15,951 bases of DNA from CAYPCH01 sp964409165 (lineage in GTDB: Bacteria; Bacillota; Clostridia; Acetivibrionales; Acetivibrionaceae): positions 1 to 15,951 of the forward strand of contig CAYPCH010000089.1 of NCBI GenBank assembly GCA_964409165.1, written 5' to 3'. Each line of letters begins with the position of its first letter. The stretch's first letter is position 1. The translations under genes were made by a program, and so were the position numbers. Below are positions 7,632 to 15,901 of this stretch, in pieces. The notes beneath the pieces are model-generated. The model saw only the letters and a program-made list of their open reading frames with translations, was not told the DNA's origin and made no database searches.

Positions 7632-8494
7632 ACCCCGTTCACCACCATTTTTATCATATGCTCAACCGGAATGTCAGTCTCCGCCTTTATATAATGTACA
7701 CCGTACTTTACGCACGTCTTCTCTGTTTGTGCCAGAAATCTGCCCAAAATCCTATTATATGCTTTCAAAAGTAACGCTGAGGCAGTTACATCCTTAAACT
7801 CACCTGTTTCGGAATCTATAAGTCTCAGGCTTTCGCTCACATCTGGGTTTATTTCCTGTGGAGAGAGCACATGGCATATATATATATCCTGTTTTCTATA
7901 CTTAAGATAACTTATCATGTCATCAAGGTTTCCTTTTGAAAAAAGATCAGATATTATTATGGATATTCCTTTTCCTGTTTTAAGGTTGAATTTTGAGATT
8001 GTATCATATATATCGGTAACACCGTTGTATTCAAGGTCTTCCATCAGATTGAGCACTTCGCTGAAGGAATTCTTACCCCTTAAAGATGACTTTATTAAAT
8101 CAACCTTGCTGTTTAAAGCCACAAGCGATACCCTGTCATAGTTTGAAAGGCTTATATAGCTTAATGCAGCAGCAAGCCGCCTGGATGCTATGCTCTTATT
8201 GGGCTCCCCCCAATCCATCGACTTACTGGTGTCTAAAAATATATGAACAGGCGCCTCCCTCTCTTCCATAAATAGCTTTATGAAAAGCTTTTCAAACCTT
8301 CCATAGGCATTCCAGTCTATCCTTTTAAAATCATCTCCAATAGAGTACTCCCTATAGTCAGAAAACTCAACAGAGCTACCCTTTGCCTTTGATTTTCTAT
8401 TGCCTGACGAACCATCAGCAAGAGTCATTCTGGACGATATCACAAGCTGCTCAAGTTTTTTTAAAAAATCACTGTCGAATAACTGACCTCTCAA
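7628..8494 (-). CDS. DUF58 domain protein (VWA-like, MoxR-associated)
   Basis: A 288-residue, soluble DUF58 protein without membrane helices. The family hallmark is at about residues 43-78: FSDYREYSIGDDFKRIDWN, followed by KLFIKLFMEERE. A VWA-like fold comes next, with MIDAS motif D88-T-S90-K-S92 (HIFLDTSKSMDW), a VTDI motif and IIISDLF. DUF58 genes are classically found between moxR and VWA/BatA genes, exactly as here, and are thought to act with the MoxR ATPase. The start is TTG at 8494, chosen because no ATG lies in frame nearby and the family begins just before the FLKKLEQL helix. AAGGGG lies about 10 bases upstream. It begins 24 bases after moxR and ends in an ATGA overlap with the BatA-type gene. 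Confidence 0.92.
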   Translation of the reverse strand: MRGQLFDSDFLKKLEQLVISSRMTLADGSSGNRKSKAKGSSVEFSDYREYSIGDDFKRIDWNAYGRFEKLFIKLFMEEREAPVHIFLDTSKSMDWGEPNKSIASRRLAAALSYISLSNYDRVSLVALNSKVDLIKSSLRGKNSFSEVLNLMEDLEYNGVTDIYDTISKFNLKTGKGISIIISDLFSKGNLDDMISYLKYRKQDIYICHVLSPQEINPDVSESLRLIDSETGEFKDVTASALLLKAYNRILGRFLAQTEKTCVKYGVHYIKAETDIPVEHMIKMVVNGV

Positions 8495-8518
8495 TTCGCT
8501 GTATCCCCTTTATATATT

Positions 8519-9496
8519 TCACCGCTTAGTTATAATTTCTTTTATCATATTGTCGGTGGTTATTCCTTCCGACAGCCCTTCAAAGTTCAAGAAAAACCTG
8601 TGCCTTAAAGCGGGATATGCCACATAGTTTATATCCTCAAAAGCTACATTGTATCTTCCTTCCAGCACAGCGCGAATTTTTGCAGTTGATATTATAGCCT
8701 GTGCACCTCTAGGACTCGCACCAAAACGTATAAACTTTTTCGCACTTGCCGGTGCATACTCACTTTCCGGATGGGTTGCCATAACCAGCTTTATGGCATA
8801 CTCAATAACAGGTTTTGCTACAGGAATTTCACGGGAGATATTTTTTATCGCCAGAATCTCCTGTCCGGATGTAACCTGACTGAGTTTTTCATCCTCCTTG
8901 AATGTTGTCATTGTAACAATTTCTATGAGCTCTCCTAATGATGGAAAAGGGACATTCAGCTTAAATAAGAATCTATCCATTTGAGCCTCGGGAAGAGGAT
9001 ATGTGCCTTCCATTTCAATAGGATTCTGTGTAGCCAGTACAAAAAATGGTTGCGGCAGGTTGTACGTCGTATTTCCCACCGTTACTGTCTTTTCCTGCAT
9101 TGCTTCTAAAAGAGCACTCTGTGTTTTGGGAGTTGCTCTGTTTATTTCGTCAGCGAGCACTATGTTACTGAATATGGGGCCAGCCTGGAATTTGAAGTTT
9201 CCGCTTCCTTCCTCAGACTTTGTAATGATATTTGTACCTACAACATCGGCAGGCATGAGGTCTGGAGTGAATTGTATCCTGGAAAACTGAAGGCCAAGAA
9301 CCTGCCCGAGCGTCTTTACAAGTCTGGTCTTACCAAGGCCTGGAACTCCTTCCAAAAGAACATTGCCTCCTGCAAGTATTGAAATCAAAACCTGTCTTAT
9401 AAGCTCCTTCTGCCCGACCATGTGCTTTCCAACTTCATTTTCGATTTTCGCCACCGTATCTATAACATTCTTAACATCTGTTCCATTGACCTCCAT
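8519..9496 (-). CDS. moxR: MoxR-family AAA+ ATPase
   Basis: A 325-residue AAA+ ATPase of the MoxR subfamily, thought to act as a chaperone-like remodeller that activates or matures VWA-containing partner complexes. Walker A is GVPGLGKT (50-57), Walker B is LADEIN (114-119), sensor 1 is ATQNPIE (155-161), the presumed arginine finger is in QMDRFLF (about R175) and sensor 2 is GASPRGAQA (about R263). The length and lid region match the family. The start is ATG at 9496, with GGGAGG 6 bases upstream. It is encoded just before the DUF58 and VWA genes and after a spacer with 13-bp repeats and an unsequenced run. The gene symbol is a family name; the exact subfamily is not resolved. Confidence 0.94.
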   Translation of the reverse strand: MEVNGTDVKNVIDTVAKIENEVGKHMVGQKELIRQVLISILAGGNVLLEGVPGLGKTRLVKTLGQVLGLQFSRIQFTPDLMPADVVGTNIITKSEEGSGNFKFQAGPIFSNIVLADEINRATPKTQSALLEAMQEKTVTVGNTTYNLPQPFFVLATQNPIEMEGTYPLPEAQMDRFLFKLNVPFPSLGELIEIVTMTTFKEDEKLSQVTSGQEILAIKNISREIPVAKPVIEYAIKLVMATHPESEYAPASAKKFIRFGASPRGAQAIISTAKIRAVLEGRYNVAFEDINYVAYPALRHRFFLNFEGLSEGITTDNMIKEIITKR

Positions 9497-9515
9497 AACT
9501 TGCCTCCCGGTTCTT

Positions 9516-9670
9516 AATTTTAGTCTATATTTTGTATTTATATNNNNNNNNNNNNNNNNNNNNNNNNNNNNNNNNNNNNNNNNNNNNNNNNNNNNNNNNN
9601 NNNNNNNNNNNNNNNNNNNNNNNNNNNNNNNNNNNNNNNNNNNTATTTAGTCTCTATATTTTGTCTCTAT
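9516..9670. repeat. 13-bp tandem repeats on both sides of the N run
   Basis: On the plus strand, two in-phase 13-base units follow the gap: 9645-9657 (ATTTAGTCTCTAT) and 9658-9670 (ATTTTGTCTCTAT). Two degenerate units precede it: 9516-9528 (AATTTTAGTCTAT) and 9529-9541 (ATTTTGTATTTAT). The A and B variants alternate, so a 26-base super-unit is possible. The missing bases are therefore probably more of the same array, which would explain why assembly failed. It lies between the stop of the coiled-coil gene and the start of moxR. A further direct repeat TATTCGAG is at 9668-9675 and 9686-9693. Confidence 0.7.
9544..9643. other. Assembly gap (100 N)
   Basis: Exactly 100 undetermined bases, a conventional placeholder length, so the real size is unknown. 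Both neighbouring genes are complete, so the gap is intergenic unless a small gene lies within it. A promoter or terminator for moxR could be hidden here. Confidence 0.97.
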
Positions 9671-9684
9671 TCGAGGTGTTGTCG

Positions 9685-11418
9685 TTATTCGAGCGACGAG
9701 AAATAATCTCTTACAATATCCTTCATTCCCGGAGGAATTGGAGCCTCTCCAAGTCCGGTCATAGCCTCATCCCTGTACTCTTCAAACACCTCGTTATAGG
9801 GTAAGCTTTTACCCTCTCCATACAGAATGCTACCTCCCTCCGACCATTGGCTCTGTCCTGAATCATTTTTCTGACCGTGAACCTGAGATGCCTGCGTGTC
9901 TCCTCCAAGTCTTTCGGGTACATGTATCTTTTCGTAATCCGCTGTCTTTTTCCCACCAAGTACTCTATGACCTCCAGCTGACTCTTGACCGCTGTATCCA
10001 TCATCCCGGTTGGAAATACCGGTTCCCACACCACTGCCTCCCGAACCGCCAGAACTCCCTTGTCCGCCGCCCTTACCTTGACCCTGACCATTCATACCGC
10101 CCTGCTCACCCTGGTTACCTTGACCTCCCTGGTTCTGACCGTTTCCCTGCTGTGGTGTTCCAATAATAATTGGTAGGAATACAAAAGCTTGATTTCCACT
10201 TCCCTGCTGTCCTCCATTTTCATCTCCATTATTGTCTCCGGTTCCCTGACTATTTGAAGCTTGAGCGCCCCCGGGTGAAAACGGAAGATTATTGCCCGCA
10301 CTTTTTGAAATCTGATTTCTTGCATTATCTAGAGAATGCATCATTTGATTGAGAGCCTGAACAGCTGATGCAGAAGCATTCCGGCTATTACTTTCCATCT
10401 TTGTCAATGTGCCCGAAAGTGCCTGCAGCCTATCATTCAAAGAACTTAAGTCCCCCGATTTTATCATATCGGATAAATCCGCCAGGTTTTCCTTAAGCTC
10501 TTCAACTGAAGAATTGTCTGAAGCTTCTTCGAGTGCTTTTGCCAGCTCGCTTTTATCCTCTTGCTCTGCACTTCTTAGCTTATCCGAAAGTTCCTTTAAT
10601 TTATCTTCAATTTCCTGAGAGTTTCCGTCCTTTAAAGCCTCTCCAAGCTCTTTTGACAAAGTATTCTGAGAAAGCTTCTCCGAGAGTTCTCTAAGTTCCT
10701 TGTCCATATCTAAAGGCTTAAGCTCTTCGAGCTCATTTCTTGCCTTTGAAAGAGCTTTCAACGCATCTTCTTCATTTTTGGATTTTCGTAATTCTTTTAA
10801 CAATTTATCAACTTCTTTATTTATTTCCTTTAACTTTTCGCTTGATATCTTACTGTCTTCCATAAGTTTCTTACGGTCCGAATCAAGCTTTTCTGCCTGC
10901 TTTTTAGTCTCATTCAGTACATTTTCTGCAATATGTGCCCTCTCTTTTGCCCCTGTGGGAATAATCAAATTTACAGCAACCATAACAAAAAGAATAACTG
11001 CTGCAAGCCCCCTGTAATATGGTATTCTTATGGGATAAAGTTTTTTAAAATTTACACTTTGGGCAGATTTAACAGCATCATGCCTTTGCATTCTAGCCAA
11101 AGGAGAATCCTCGTCTTTTAACTGAAGTGCCGTGACAAGTCTTTCCTTCAGTCCTAATGAATCCGCAGTTTCAATCGTCTTCTGAGTGCCCGGTCTGATA
11201 AATAATATTATCAGAAAAGACAGCAAAACAAATACTCCATATATGGCAGTCAATTTGTTTATCAGAAACGGAACCGGTATAAATAACGCTGCAAAGGATA
11301 GAATAAAAGAAAATATCCCTGCTGCTATTAAGTTATATGCAATACATATAAAAGCATTATTAACCCGCATTCTTCTCTTTAAAGGCTTAAGTACTTTATA
11401 AATGTCCTTGATATACAT
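9685..11418 (-). CDS. Membrane-anchored coiled-coil protein with Gly/Gln-rich region (DUF4175-like)
   Basis: About 577 residues, function unknown. Two membrane helices lie near the N terminus (about 21-48 and 54-74) and a third at about 135-155. A long, Lys/Glu/Leu-rich predicted coiled coil follows (about 160-370) with repeated EL..L/KEL..KL patterns. A Gly/Gln/Asn/Ser-rich, probably disordered stretch (about 380-470) is interrupted by a hydrophobic island AFVFLPIIIG. The C terminus is conserved in form: YNEVFEEYRDEAMTGL, then IPPGMKDIVRDYFSSLE. Proteins of this layout (DUF4175-like) are found next to moxR, DUF58 and VWA genes. ATG at 11418 is preferred over an in-frame GTG at 11427 because AGGTGG lies 5-6 bases before it and overlaps the GTG. 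It is separated from the permease by 84 bases and may bridge the transporter and the VWA proteins. Confidence 0.8.
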   Translation of the reverse strand: MYIKDIYKVLKPLKRRMRVNNAFICIAYNLIAAGIFSFILSFAALFIPVPFLINKLTAIYGVFVLLSFLIILFIRPGTQKTIETADSLGLKERLVTALQLKDEDSPLARMQRHDAVKSAQSVNFKKLYPIRIPYYRGLAAVILFVMVAVNLIIPTGAKERAHIAENVLNETKKQAEKLDSDRKKLMEDSKISSEKLKEINKEVDKLLKELRKSKNEEDALKALSKARNELEELKPLDMDKELRELSEKLSQNTLSKELGEALKDGNSQEIEDKLKELSDKLRSAEQEDKSELAKALEEASDNSSVEELKENLADLSDMIKSGDLSSLNDRLQALSGTLTKMESNSRNASASAVQALNQMMHSLDNARNQISKSAGNNLPFSPGGAQASNSQGTGDNNGDENGGQQGSGNQAFVFLPIIIGTPQQGNGQNQGGQGNQGEQGGMNGQGQGKGGGQGSSGGSGGSGVGTGISNRDDGYSGQESAGGHRVLGGKKTADYEKIHVPERLGGDTQASQVHGQKNDSGQSQWSEGGSILYGEGKSLPYNEVFEEYRDEAMTGLGEAPIPPGMKDIVRDYFSSLE

Positions 11419-11502
11419 AGAAACCACCTACTTCTTACACATAATAAAGATTACTCCATTATTACACTATTACACTTTCATATCACTTTACAATTCATCG
11501 CA
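11419..11502. other. 84-base spacer in the operon with short GTGTAATA repeats
   Basis: The spacer between the permease stop and the coiled-coil gene start is AT-rich. On the minus strand GTGTAATA occurs twice in tandem, and a ribosome binding site AGGTGG is at the downstream end. I see no convincing -35/-10 pair and no hairpin with a T-run, so read-through from the transporter genes is the simplest reading. Confidence 0.5.
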
Positions 11503-12357
11503 TCATTTTACAGGTCTGATTTTCCATGCACTTAGAACTATCAGAACCACTGACAAAATAATGTTAAACGCGCTATTTATTATCCATGACTTTACAACAA
11601 CTTTGTCCATTCCTCCATTTGCAATCTCTACAAAAACTTCAAAGAACGAACTGTTTGATGCAGTCCCCTCAATCACAGAACCAAACCCGAAAAAAGGATT
11701 TGAAAACAAAAACCCGGCTATTTGTGCATATGAAGGATCAATATCCCAGCGCGAAAACAATGCCCATAAAAACATAATAATAACCGTGCCTGCTGAAAAC
11801 ACCAGAATAGTTATATATGTCACTATTATTGAAACAATGGTCTTCTTAAACACTGCGGAATAAAACGTGCCCAAGCTTCCCAGCATGAAAGCCGTCGCAA
11901 TATAGAAGAAAAACAGCAGTAATATATCGGTGAACTTGACTCCACCATATAGAAGTACAATGCTCATAATGGGCAAAGACGCCGTAATCAAAAGCAATAT
12001 GTGAGCAATAGACACAAATATTTTGCCTATGACTATTTTATACGTCGAAAAGCTGGTGCACAGAAGAAGGTCCAACGTTTGTCTCTCCCTTTCTCCGCTT
12101 ATGGCTCCTCCGGTCATTGCAGGGGTTATAAAAAGTAGCATCAGCAGTTGAAAAAATGCCAGCGTATTGAATGCGTCCATAGCTACTCTCGGATTAAAAT
12201 CACTGTATCCGTAACCATACAACAACTGGTCATTGTACAAAAAATACAGAAAGAAAACCAAAAGCAAAAATCCCAGGTACACACACACCAGCGTAGGGGC
12301 TTTCCAACCCCTCATCTTTGTCTTAAGTTCTTTTTCAATTACCGGATTTATCGTCAT
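11503..12357 (-). CDS. ABC-2 type transporter permease
   Basis: A membrane permease of about 284 residues with six predicted helices (about 22-41, 66-83, 112-140, 145-166, 175-203 and 260-278). The N terminus INPVIEKELKTKMRGWK and the loop GAISGERERQTLDLLLCT after the second helix are typical of ABC-2 permeases paired with CcmA/GldA-like ATPases. It is encoded directly after its ATPase, and the reading frames overlap by about 23 bases. Two in-frame ATGs compete: 12366 and 12357. The strong AGGAGGAG site ends right before 12366 but is about 9 bases from 12357, so the inner ATG is chosen. The transported substrate is not evident. The permease-ATPase pair resembles transporters for drugs, peptides or gliding-type systems. 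Confidence 0.88.
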   Translation of the reverse strand: MTINPVIEKELKTKMRGWKAPTLVCVYLGFLLLVFFLYFLYNDQLLYGYGYSDFNPRVAMDAFNTLAFFQLLMLLFITPAMTGGAISGERERQTLDLLLCTSFSTYKIVIGKIFVSIAHILLLITASLPIMSIVLLYGGVKFTDILLLFFFYIATAFMLGSLGTFYSAVFKKTIVSIIVTYITILVFSAGTVIIMFLWALFSRWDIDPSYAQIAGFLFSNPFFGFGSVIEGTASNSSFFEVFVEIANGGMDKVVVKSWIINSAFNIILSVVLIVLSAWKIRPVK

Positions 12358-13285
12358 TTTTATCATCTCCTCCTGTTACCAATTGCATAAACGCAGACTC
12401 CAAATTCTTATCGGTTTCGGTAAAGGATACTACCGGTATTCCGTTACCTATAGCCAGCTTTAGAATCTCAGCCATTGTCTCCTTTGTCCCCTGGAAATCT
12501 GCATCAATATAGTCATTGTGAACATTTACGGCTCCAACCAAAGGTTGCTCCTTCAAAAGCTTCACCGCCGGTTCCATATCCCCTAAAACCTTCATCCTCA
12601 AAGTCTTTTTATGGAACACTTTTTGCATTATATCTTCGACAGTTCCACTCACAGACATTTTACCATGCTCAATAATACCAATGGATGTACAGAGTTCTGC
12701 GAGCTCAGGAAGTATATGAGAGCTTATAAGTATTGTTTTTCCCATATCCCGGAGCTCCTTTAAAACCTCTTTAACTTCCACTCTCGCCCTAGGGTCAAGA
12801 CCAGATGCGGGCTCATCAAGTATAAGAAGCTCAGGGTCATGTATAAGGCTTCTTGCCAGACACAACCTCTGTTTCATTCCCCTTGAAAGGCTGTCAACAT
12901 AAACTTCTTTCTTATTTGTAAGATTCACAAGCTCTAAGAGCTGTTCGGTAATTTTCTGCCTGTCACTTCTTTCTATTCCATATACACCTGCATAAAAATG
13001 CATGTATTCCGTAACCTTAAGATCATCATAAACCCCGAAAAAGTCCGGCATATAACCTATTTTCGTCTTGTAGGATATATTATTCCGGCTTGTATCCATT
13101 CCACCTACAGTTACTCTGCCGGATGTGGGATTTAAAAGTCCTGCAACAATTCTCATTGTTGTTGTCTTCCCGGCTCCATTAGCACCAACAAAACCATATA
13201 TATGACCTTTTCCAATTTTCAGCGAAAGATTGTCTACTGCTCTGAATTTACCATAATTCTTTACAAGATTCTCAATAACCAGCAT
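12335..13285 (-). CDS. ABC transporter ATP-binding protein
   Basis: A 316-residue ATPase that powers the adjacent ABC-2 permease. Walker A is GANGAGKTT (34-42), the Q-loop is replaced by MPD near 79-81 (GYMPDFFGVYDDL, common in this subfamily), the signature is LSRGMKQR (133-140), Walker B is LLILDEP (153-159), the D-loop is SGLDP and the H-loop is H190 (ISSHIL). A C-terminal extension (about 215-316) with a small alpha/beta domain is usual for this CcmA/NatA-like class. The start is ATG at 13285, overlapping the stop of the upstream gene as TAATG. Its end overlaps the permease start, so the three genes are probably translationally coupled. Confidence 0.95.
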   Translation of the reverse strand: MLVIENLVKNYGKFRAVDNLSLKIGKGHIYGFVGANGAGKTTTMRIVAGLLNPTSGRVTVGGMDTSRNNISYKTKIGYMPDFFGVYDDLKVTEYMHFYAGVYGIERSDRQKITEQLLELVNLTNKKEVYVDSLSRGMKQRLCLARSLIHDPELLILDEPASGLDPRARVEVKEVLKELRDMGKTILISSHILPELAELCTSIGIIEHGKMSVSGTVEDIMQKVFHKKTLRMKVLGDMEPAVKLLKEQPLVGAVNVHNDYIDADFQGTKETMAEILKLAIGNGIPVVSFTETDKNLESAFMQLVTGGDDKNDDKSGN

Positions 13286-15798
13286 TATTCCATCACCCCG
13301 CTTATTTGTATCTCTGGCAATACTAATGTCTCTCCGGAGCTGTAAGCTTCACTTAAGTTTACACTGGCTTTAACCCTTATTTCATTCATGTTATCTATAT
13401 AAAAATCAAACCTTCTTTCAGGTCGGAATGTTTCCGGAAACTCCTCCCACTCGCTAGTAGCATTATTATAGATATATAATCTGATATTGTTCCTAAATAC
13501 CGACCAGGCAATCTCAAAATCGTCAACTTTTATGTTTTCAGGTAACATAAACTTACAATATACTTCGGTATCTTTATAAACACTGATCATTTCGCCGTAA
13601 CGTCCCTCAAAAGAAACTCCCTCACCACCTTCGAACACTGCACTTATCATACCATAGGGAAATACAATGCTCTTACCTTTTTCAAAGTCTATATCCTCGG
13701 TATATATAATATTCATATTATAACTTTCAGGCCTTTTATCATTTATTTTAATACCATAATCAATATCATCATAATTTATAGCATAAAGACCAATTTGAGA
13801 ATCTACTGAGAATCCCTGTCCTATAGGCCTATTAATAGAATAATCGCCTCTTCCCACAAACACTTCTTCGATGGCCTGCCTTTTCCTCATATCCTCCTGC
13901 CAGCCTTTTGGAAGAGCGTTGCCGCTATGCCTGTATGCATAATCATACCTGCTATTTATAAAATCATTAAAGCCTTTCATAACCTTTAATGTGTCATTAA
14001 TGCTCACCTCGATTCTTTTCCCCTTTTCCCATGGATTAATATCTCCAATGTCTATAAATCTATCACCTATACAAATAAAGGCTTCTTCAAGATTAAATGC
14101 GGTATTGTTATCAATAAGGATAGAGAATCTATTATTGCTTATATCGACTGTTACCAAAATTTTCCCTTCAAAATCCACCTTTTTGCTTGCATTAATAGGC
14201 ACCGACTGCCACATGCCGACATTGTACTGCTCATGTATCATAGGATCACCCATAATCAGTTTTGAAGCAACTACAGCATTTTCGTAATCATTAGAGTTGT
14301 AGCTATCTACATAGTAAATATCCTGCTCCGGATTAACACTAACATCGCCGGAAGCGGAATACTCCATTATCATGTTGCTACGCCGATTATTAAACGCCCC
14401 CATGTATGTGTCTATAGTTGCTTCACTTTTATCTATATCCAGGTTGATTATAGAAAATTTGTTCAGCACGGCTGTAGTATATCTCGTTTTAAAACCCACC
14501 ATGTAAATTATACCAACACACAAAAAGGCCAGCACAGGCATTACAACCCAACTCAAATCCCTTTTGTCCTTCTTCTTCAAAAATATATACAACAACGGTC
14601 CTACCATAATTATATATACCAATATAAGTAGCATAAGGGCATTGACAGGTGGAGTCTGTGTTTCAGGCACCTGGTTTACTATCGAATTGAAATTCCTTTT
14701 ATATGTTGGAGTGAATGCAGAAACATTATAGTTTTCCAAATGCTTGGAAGACAAAAGCTTTTTCCACATTTCCCCGACGTTGCTCCAATTTGAAATAGGA
14801 CTTAATGTGGGATCGAATGCAAGAAACAATATAGTTCCTTCACCTTTTCCATACCTGACAGCCAGAGAATAAGCTTCGCTTCCCATGATAATTTTACCGT
14901 TATTTATGTTTCCGGTTGATACTATTATATCCTCCTCAGGAGCCTTCATTCCTGTAAACTCTTCTAACTGCAAAGTTGCAGGTATTTTTGCTTCCCCCAA
15001 AATACCAAAAGGCTTAAGACTGTCATCAAGCCCTTTATATACCTTGCTTGCGTTCGGACCTGTTCCTAAAACAAGGACATTACCAGCCTCCAACCATTTT
15101 AACAGAGCTTCCTTCTGCTTATCCGACAAAAGAGATGTATCATAATCTGCTATAACTATATAGTCAAAAGTTGAAAAAGCCTCATGATTATCAGGCAATT
15201 GATTTTCATCAAGATGTACTATTTCAACTGGCACGTCAGCATATGGGTCTATCTCGCCTGAAGCTATCATTACTTTTCTTTTAATTGAAATATCTGCATG
15301 CTCTTCACTCAGTGTGTTTTCAGAAAGCTTGAGTCCGTTTAAATTTCTAAGCCCTGTTTTATCATCACTCAAAACACCTATAACAGGGTACTCGGGCCGG
15401 ATCATTTTTAAGAACTTGTACTCAAAAGTACTGACAATTTTAGTTCCTTTTACGATTTTTACATCTACATCCCTAGATGAAGTCTTTATCGGTATGTTCA
15501 TAACAAGCTCTTTTGAAGATCCTTTAGGAAGCTCGAACGGTAAGGCATATATTGTTTTCGACCTGTACCTTGAATAAACCTCTACTTGGATTTCTCCTGA
15601 GAAATTCTCCCCATTGTTTTCCACACTTATATAAAAAGGTGCTGTTGAACCAACCCTAATTGTATGGTCATACCCTGCCCTTACGCTTATAACCAGATCT
15701 TCGTTTTCTGCAAAAGCAAATGCAGAAAATGCAAATATAACTAAAGTTGTGACAATTAAAACAATAACATCAAATCTTCTACTCCAAAATACATTCAT
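13285..15798 (-). CDS. Exported membrane protein with amidotransferase-like domain, first gene of the operon
   Basis: An 837-residue protein of unknown function. A signal peptide covers about residues 1-30 (hydrophobic stretch ending AFAFA, before ENEDL). A beta-rich domain (about 33-130) follows. A Rossmann/amidotransferase-like domain (about 138-350) contains FDYIVIADYD, LLKWLEAGNVLVLGTG and GKGEGTILFLAFDPTLSPI and has no cysteine, so it is probably non-catalytic. Two membrane helices lie at about 386-407 and 417-434, and a large beta-rich C-terminal part (about 440-837) probably faces outside. It precedes the ABC transporter genes and overlaps the ATPase by one base, so it is likely an accessory subunit of that transporter. 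The layout recalls GldG-like ABC accessory proteins, but similarity is only in plan. The start is ATG at 15798, with TGAGGTGA 5-6 bases upstream. Confidence 0.8.
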   Translation of the reverse strand: MNVFWSRRFDVIVLIVTTLVIFAFSAFAFAENEDLVISVRAGYDHTIRVGSTAPFYISVENNGENFSGEIQVEVYSRYRSKTIYALPFELPKGSSKELVMNIPIKTSSRDVDVKIVKGTKIVSTFEYKFLKMIRPEYPVIGVLSDDKTGLRNLNGLKLSENTLSEEHADISIKRKVMIASGEIDPYADVPVEIVHLDENQLPDNHEAFSTFDYIVIADYDTSLLSDKQKEALLKWLEAGNVLVLGTGPNASKVYKGLDDSLKPFGILGEAKIPATLQLEEFTGMKAPEEDIIVSTGNINNGKIIMGSEAYSLAVRYGKGEGTILFLAFDPTLSPISNWSNVGEMWKKLLSSKHLENYNVSAFTPTYKRNFNSIVNQVPETQTPPVNALMLLILVYIIMVGPLLYIFLKKKDKRDLSWVVMPVLAFLCVGIIYMVGFKTRYTTAVLNKFSIINLDIDKSEATIDTYMGAFNNRRSNMIMEYSASGDVSVNPEQDIYYVDSYNSNDYENAVVASKLIMGDPMIHEQYNVGMWQSVPINASKKVDFEGKILVTVDISNNRFSILIDNNTAFNLEEAFICIGDRFIDIGDINPWEKGKRIEVSINDTLKVMKGFNDFINSRYDYAYRHSGNALPKGWQEDMRKRQAIEEVFVGRGDYSINRPIGQGFSVDSQIGLYAINYDDIDYGIKINDKRPESYNMNIIYTEDIDFEKGKSIVFPYGMISAVFEGGEGVSFEGRYGEMISVYKDTEVYCKFMLPENIKVDDFEIAWSVFRNNIRLYIYNNATSEWEEFPETFRPERRFDFYIDNMNEIRVKASVNLSEAYSSGETLVLPEIQISGVME

Positions 15799-15860
15799 TT
15801 GATCACCTCAACTATATATAGACTCCCTGTATTCAAATAAGTTCCACAGAAAATCATTTT

Positions 15861-15890
15861 ATTAAACGCTTGACCTTTCGCATAAGTCAA
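15861..15890 (-). promoter_or_regulatory. Probable promoter of the nine-gene operon
   Basis: On the minus strand, TTGACT (15885-15890) and TTTAAT (15861-15866) are spaced by 18 bases, each one mismatch from consensus. It is 62 bases upstream of the ATG at 15798 and only 11 bases inside the right-hand 50-bp repeat. A second TTGACT lies 10 bases further upstream. Confidence 0.5.
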
Positions 15891-15901
15891 TTCAAGTCAA
15901 T
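15884..15901. repeat. AAGTCAAT direct repeat at the operon promoter
   Basis: The 8-mer AAGTCAAT occurs at 15884-15891 and 15894-15901, 10 bases apart, i.e. on the same face of the helix. One copy covers the presumed -35 box and the other abuts the 50-bp repeat. This could be an operator, or a coincidence in AT-rich DNA. Confidence 0.4.

Noticed and set aside
9759..10325. Minus-strand frames in another register, suggesting a frameshift in the Gly/Gln-rich part of the coiled-coil protein
   Set aside because: The main frame stays open through the region and ends with a conserved C-terminal motif. The alternative frames are Arg-rich, as expected from shifted Gly/Gln codons.
11402..11863. Plus-strand open frame of 153 residues over the permease end and spacer
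   Set aside because: It is antisense to the permease, whose membrane helices are clear. No ribosome binding site or recognisable domain is present.
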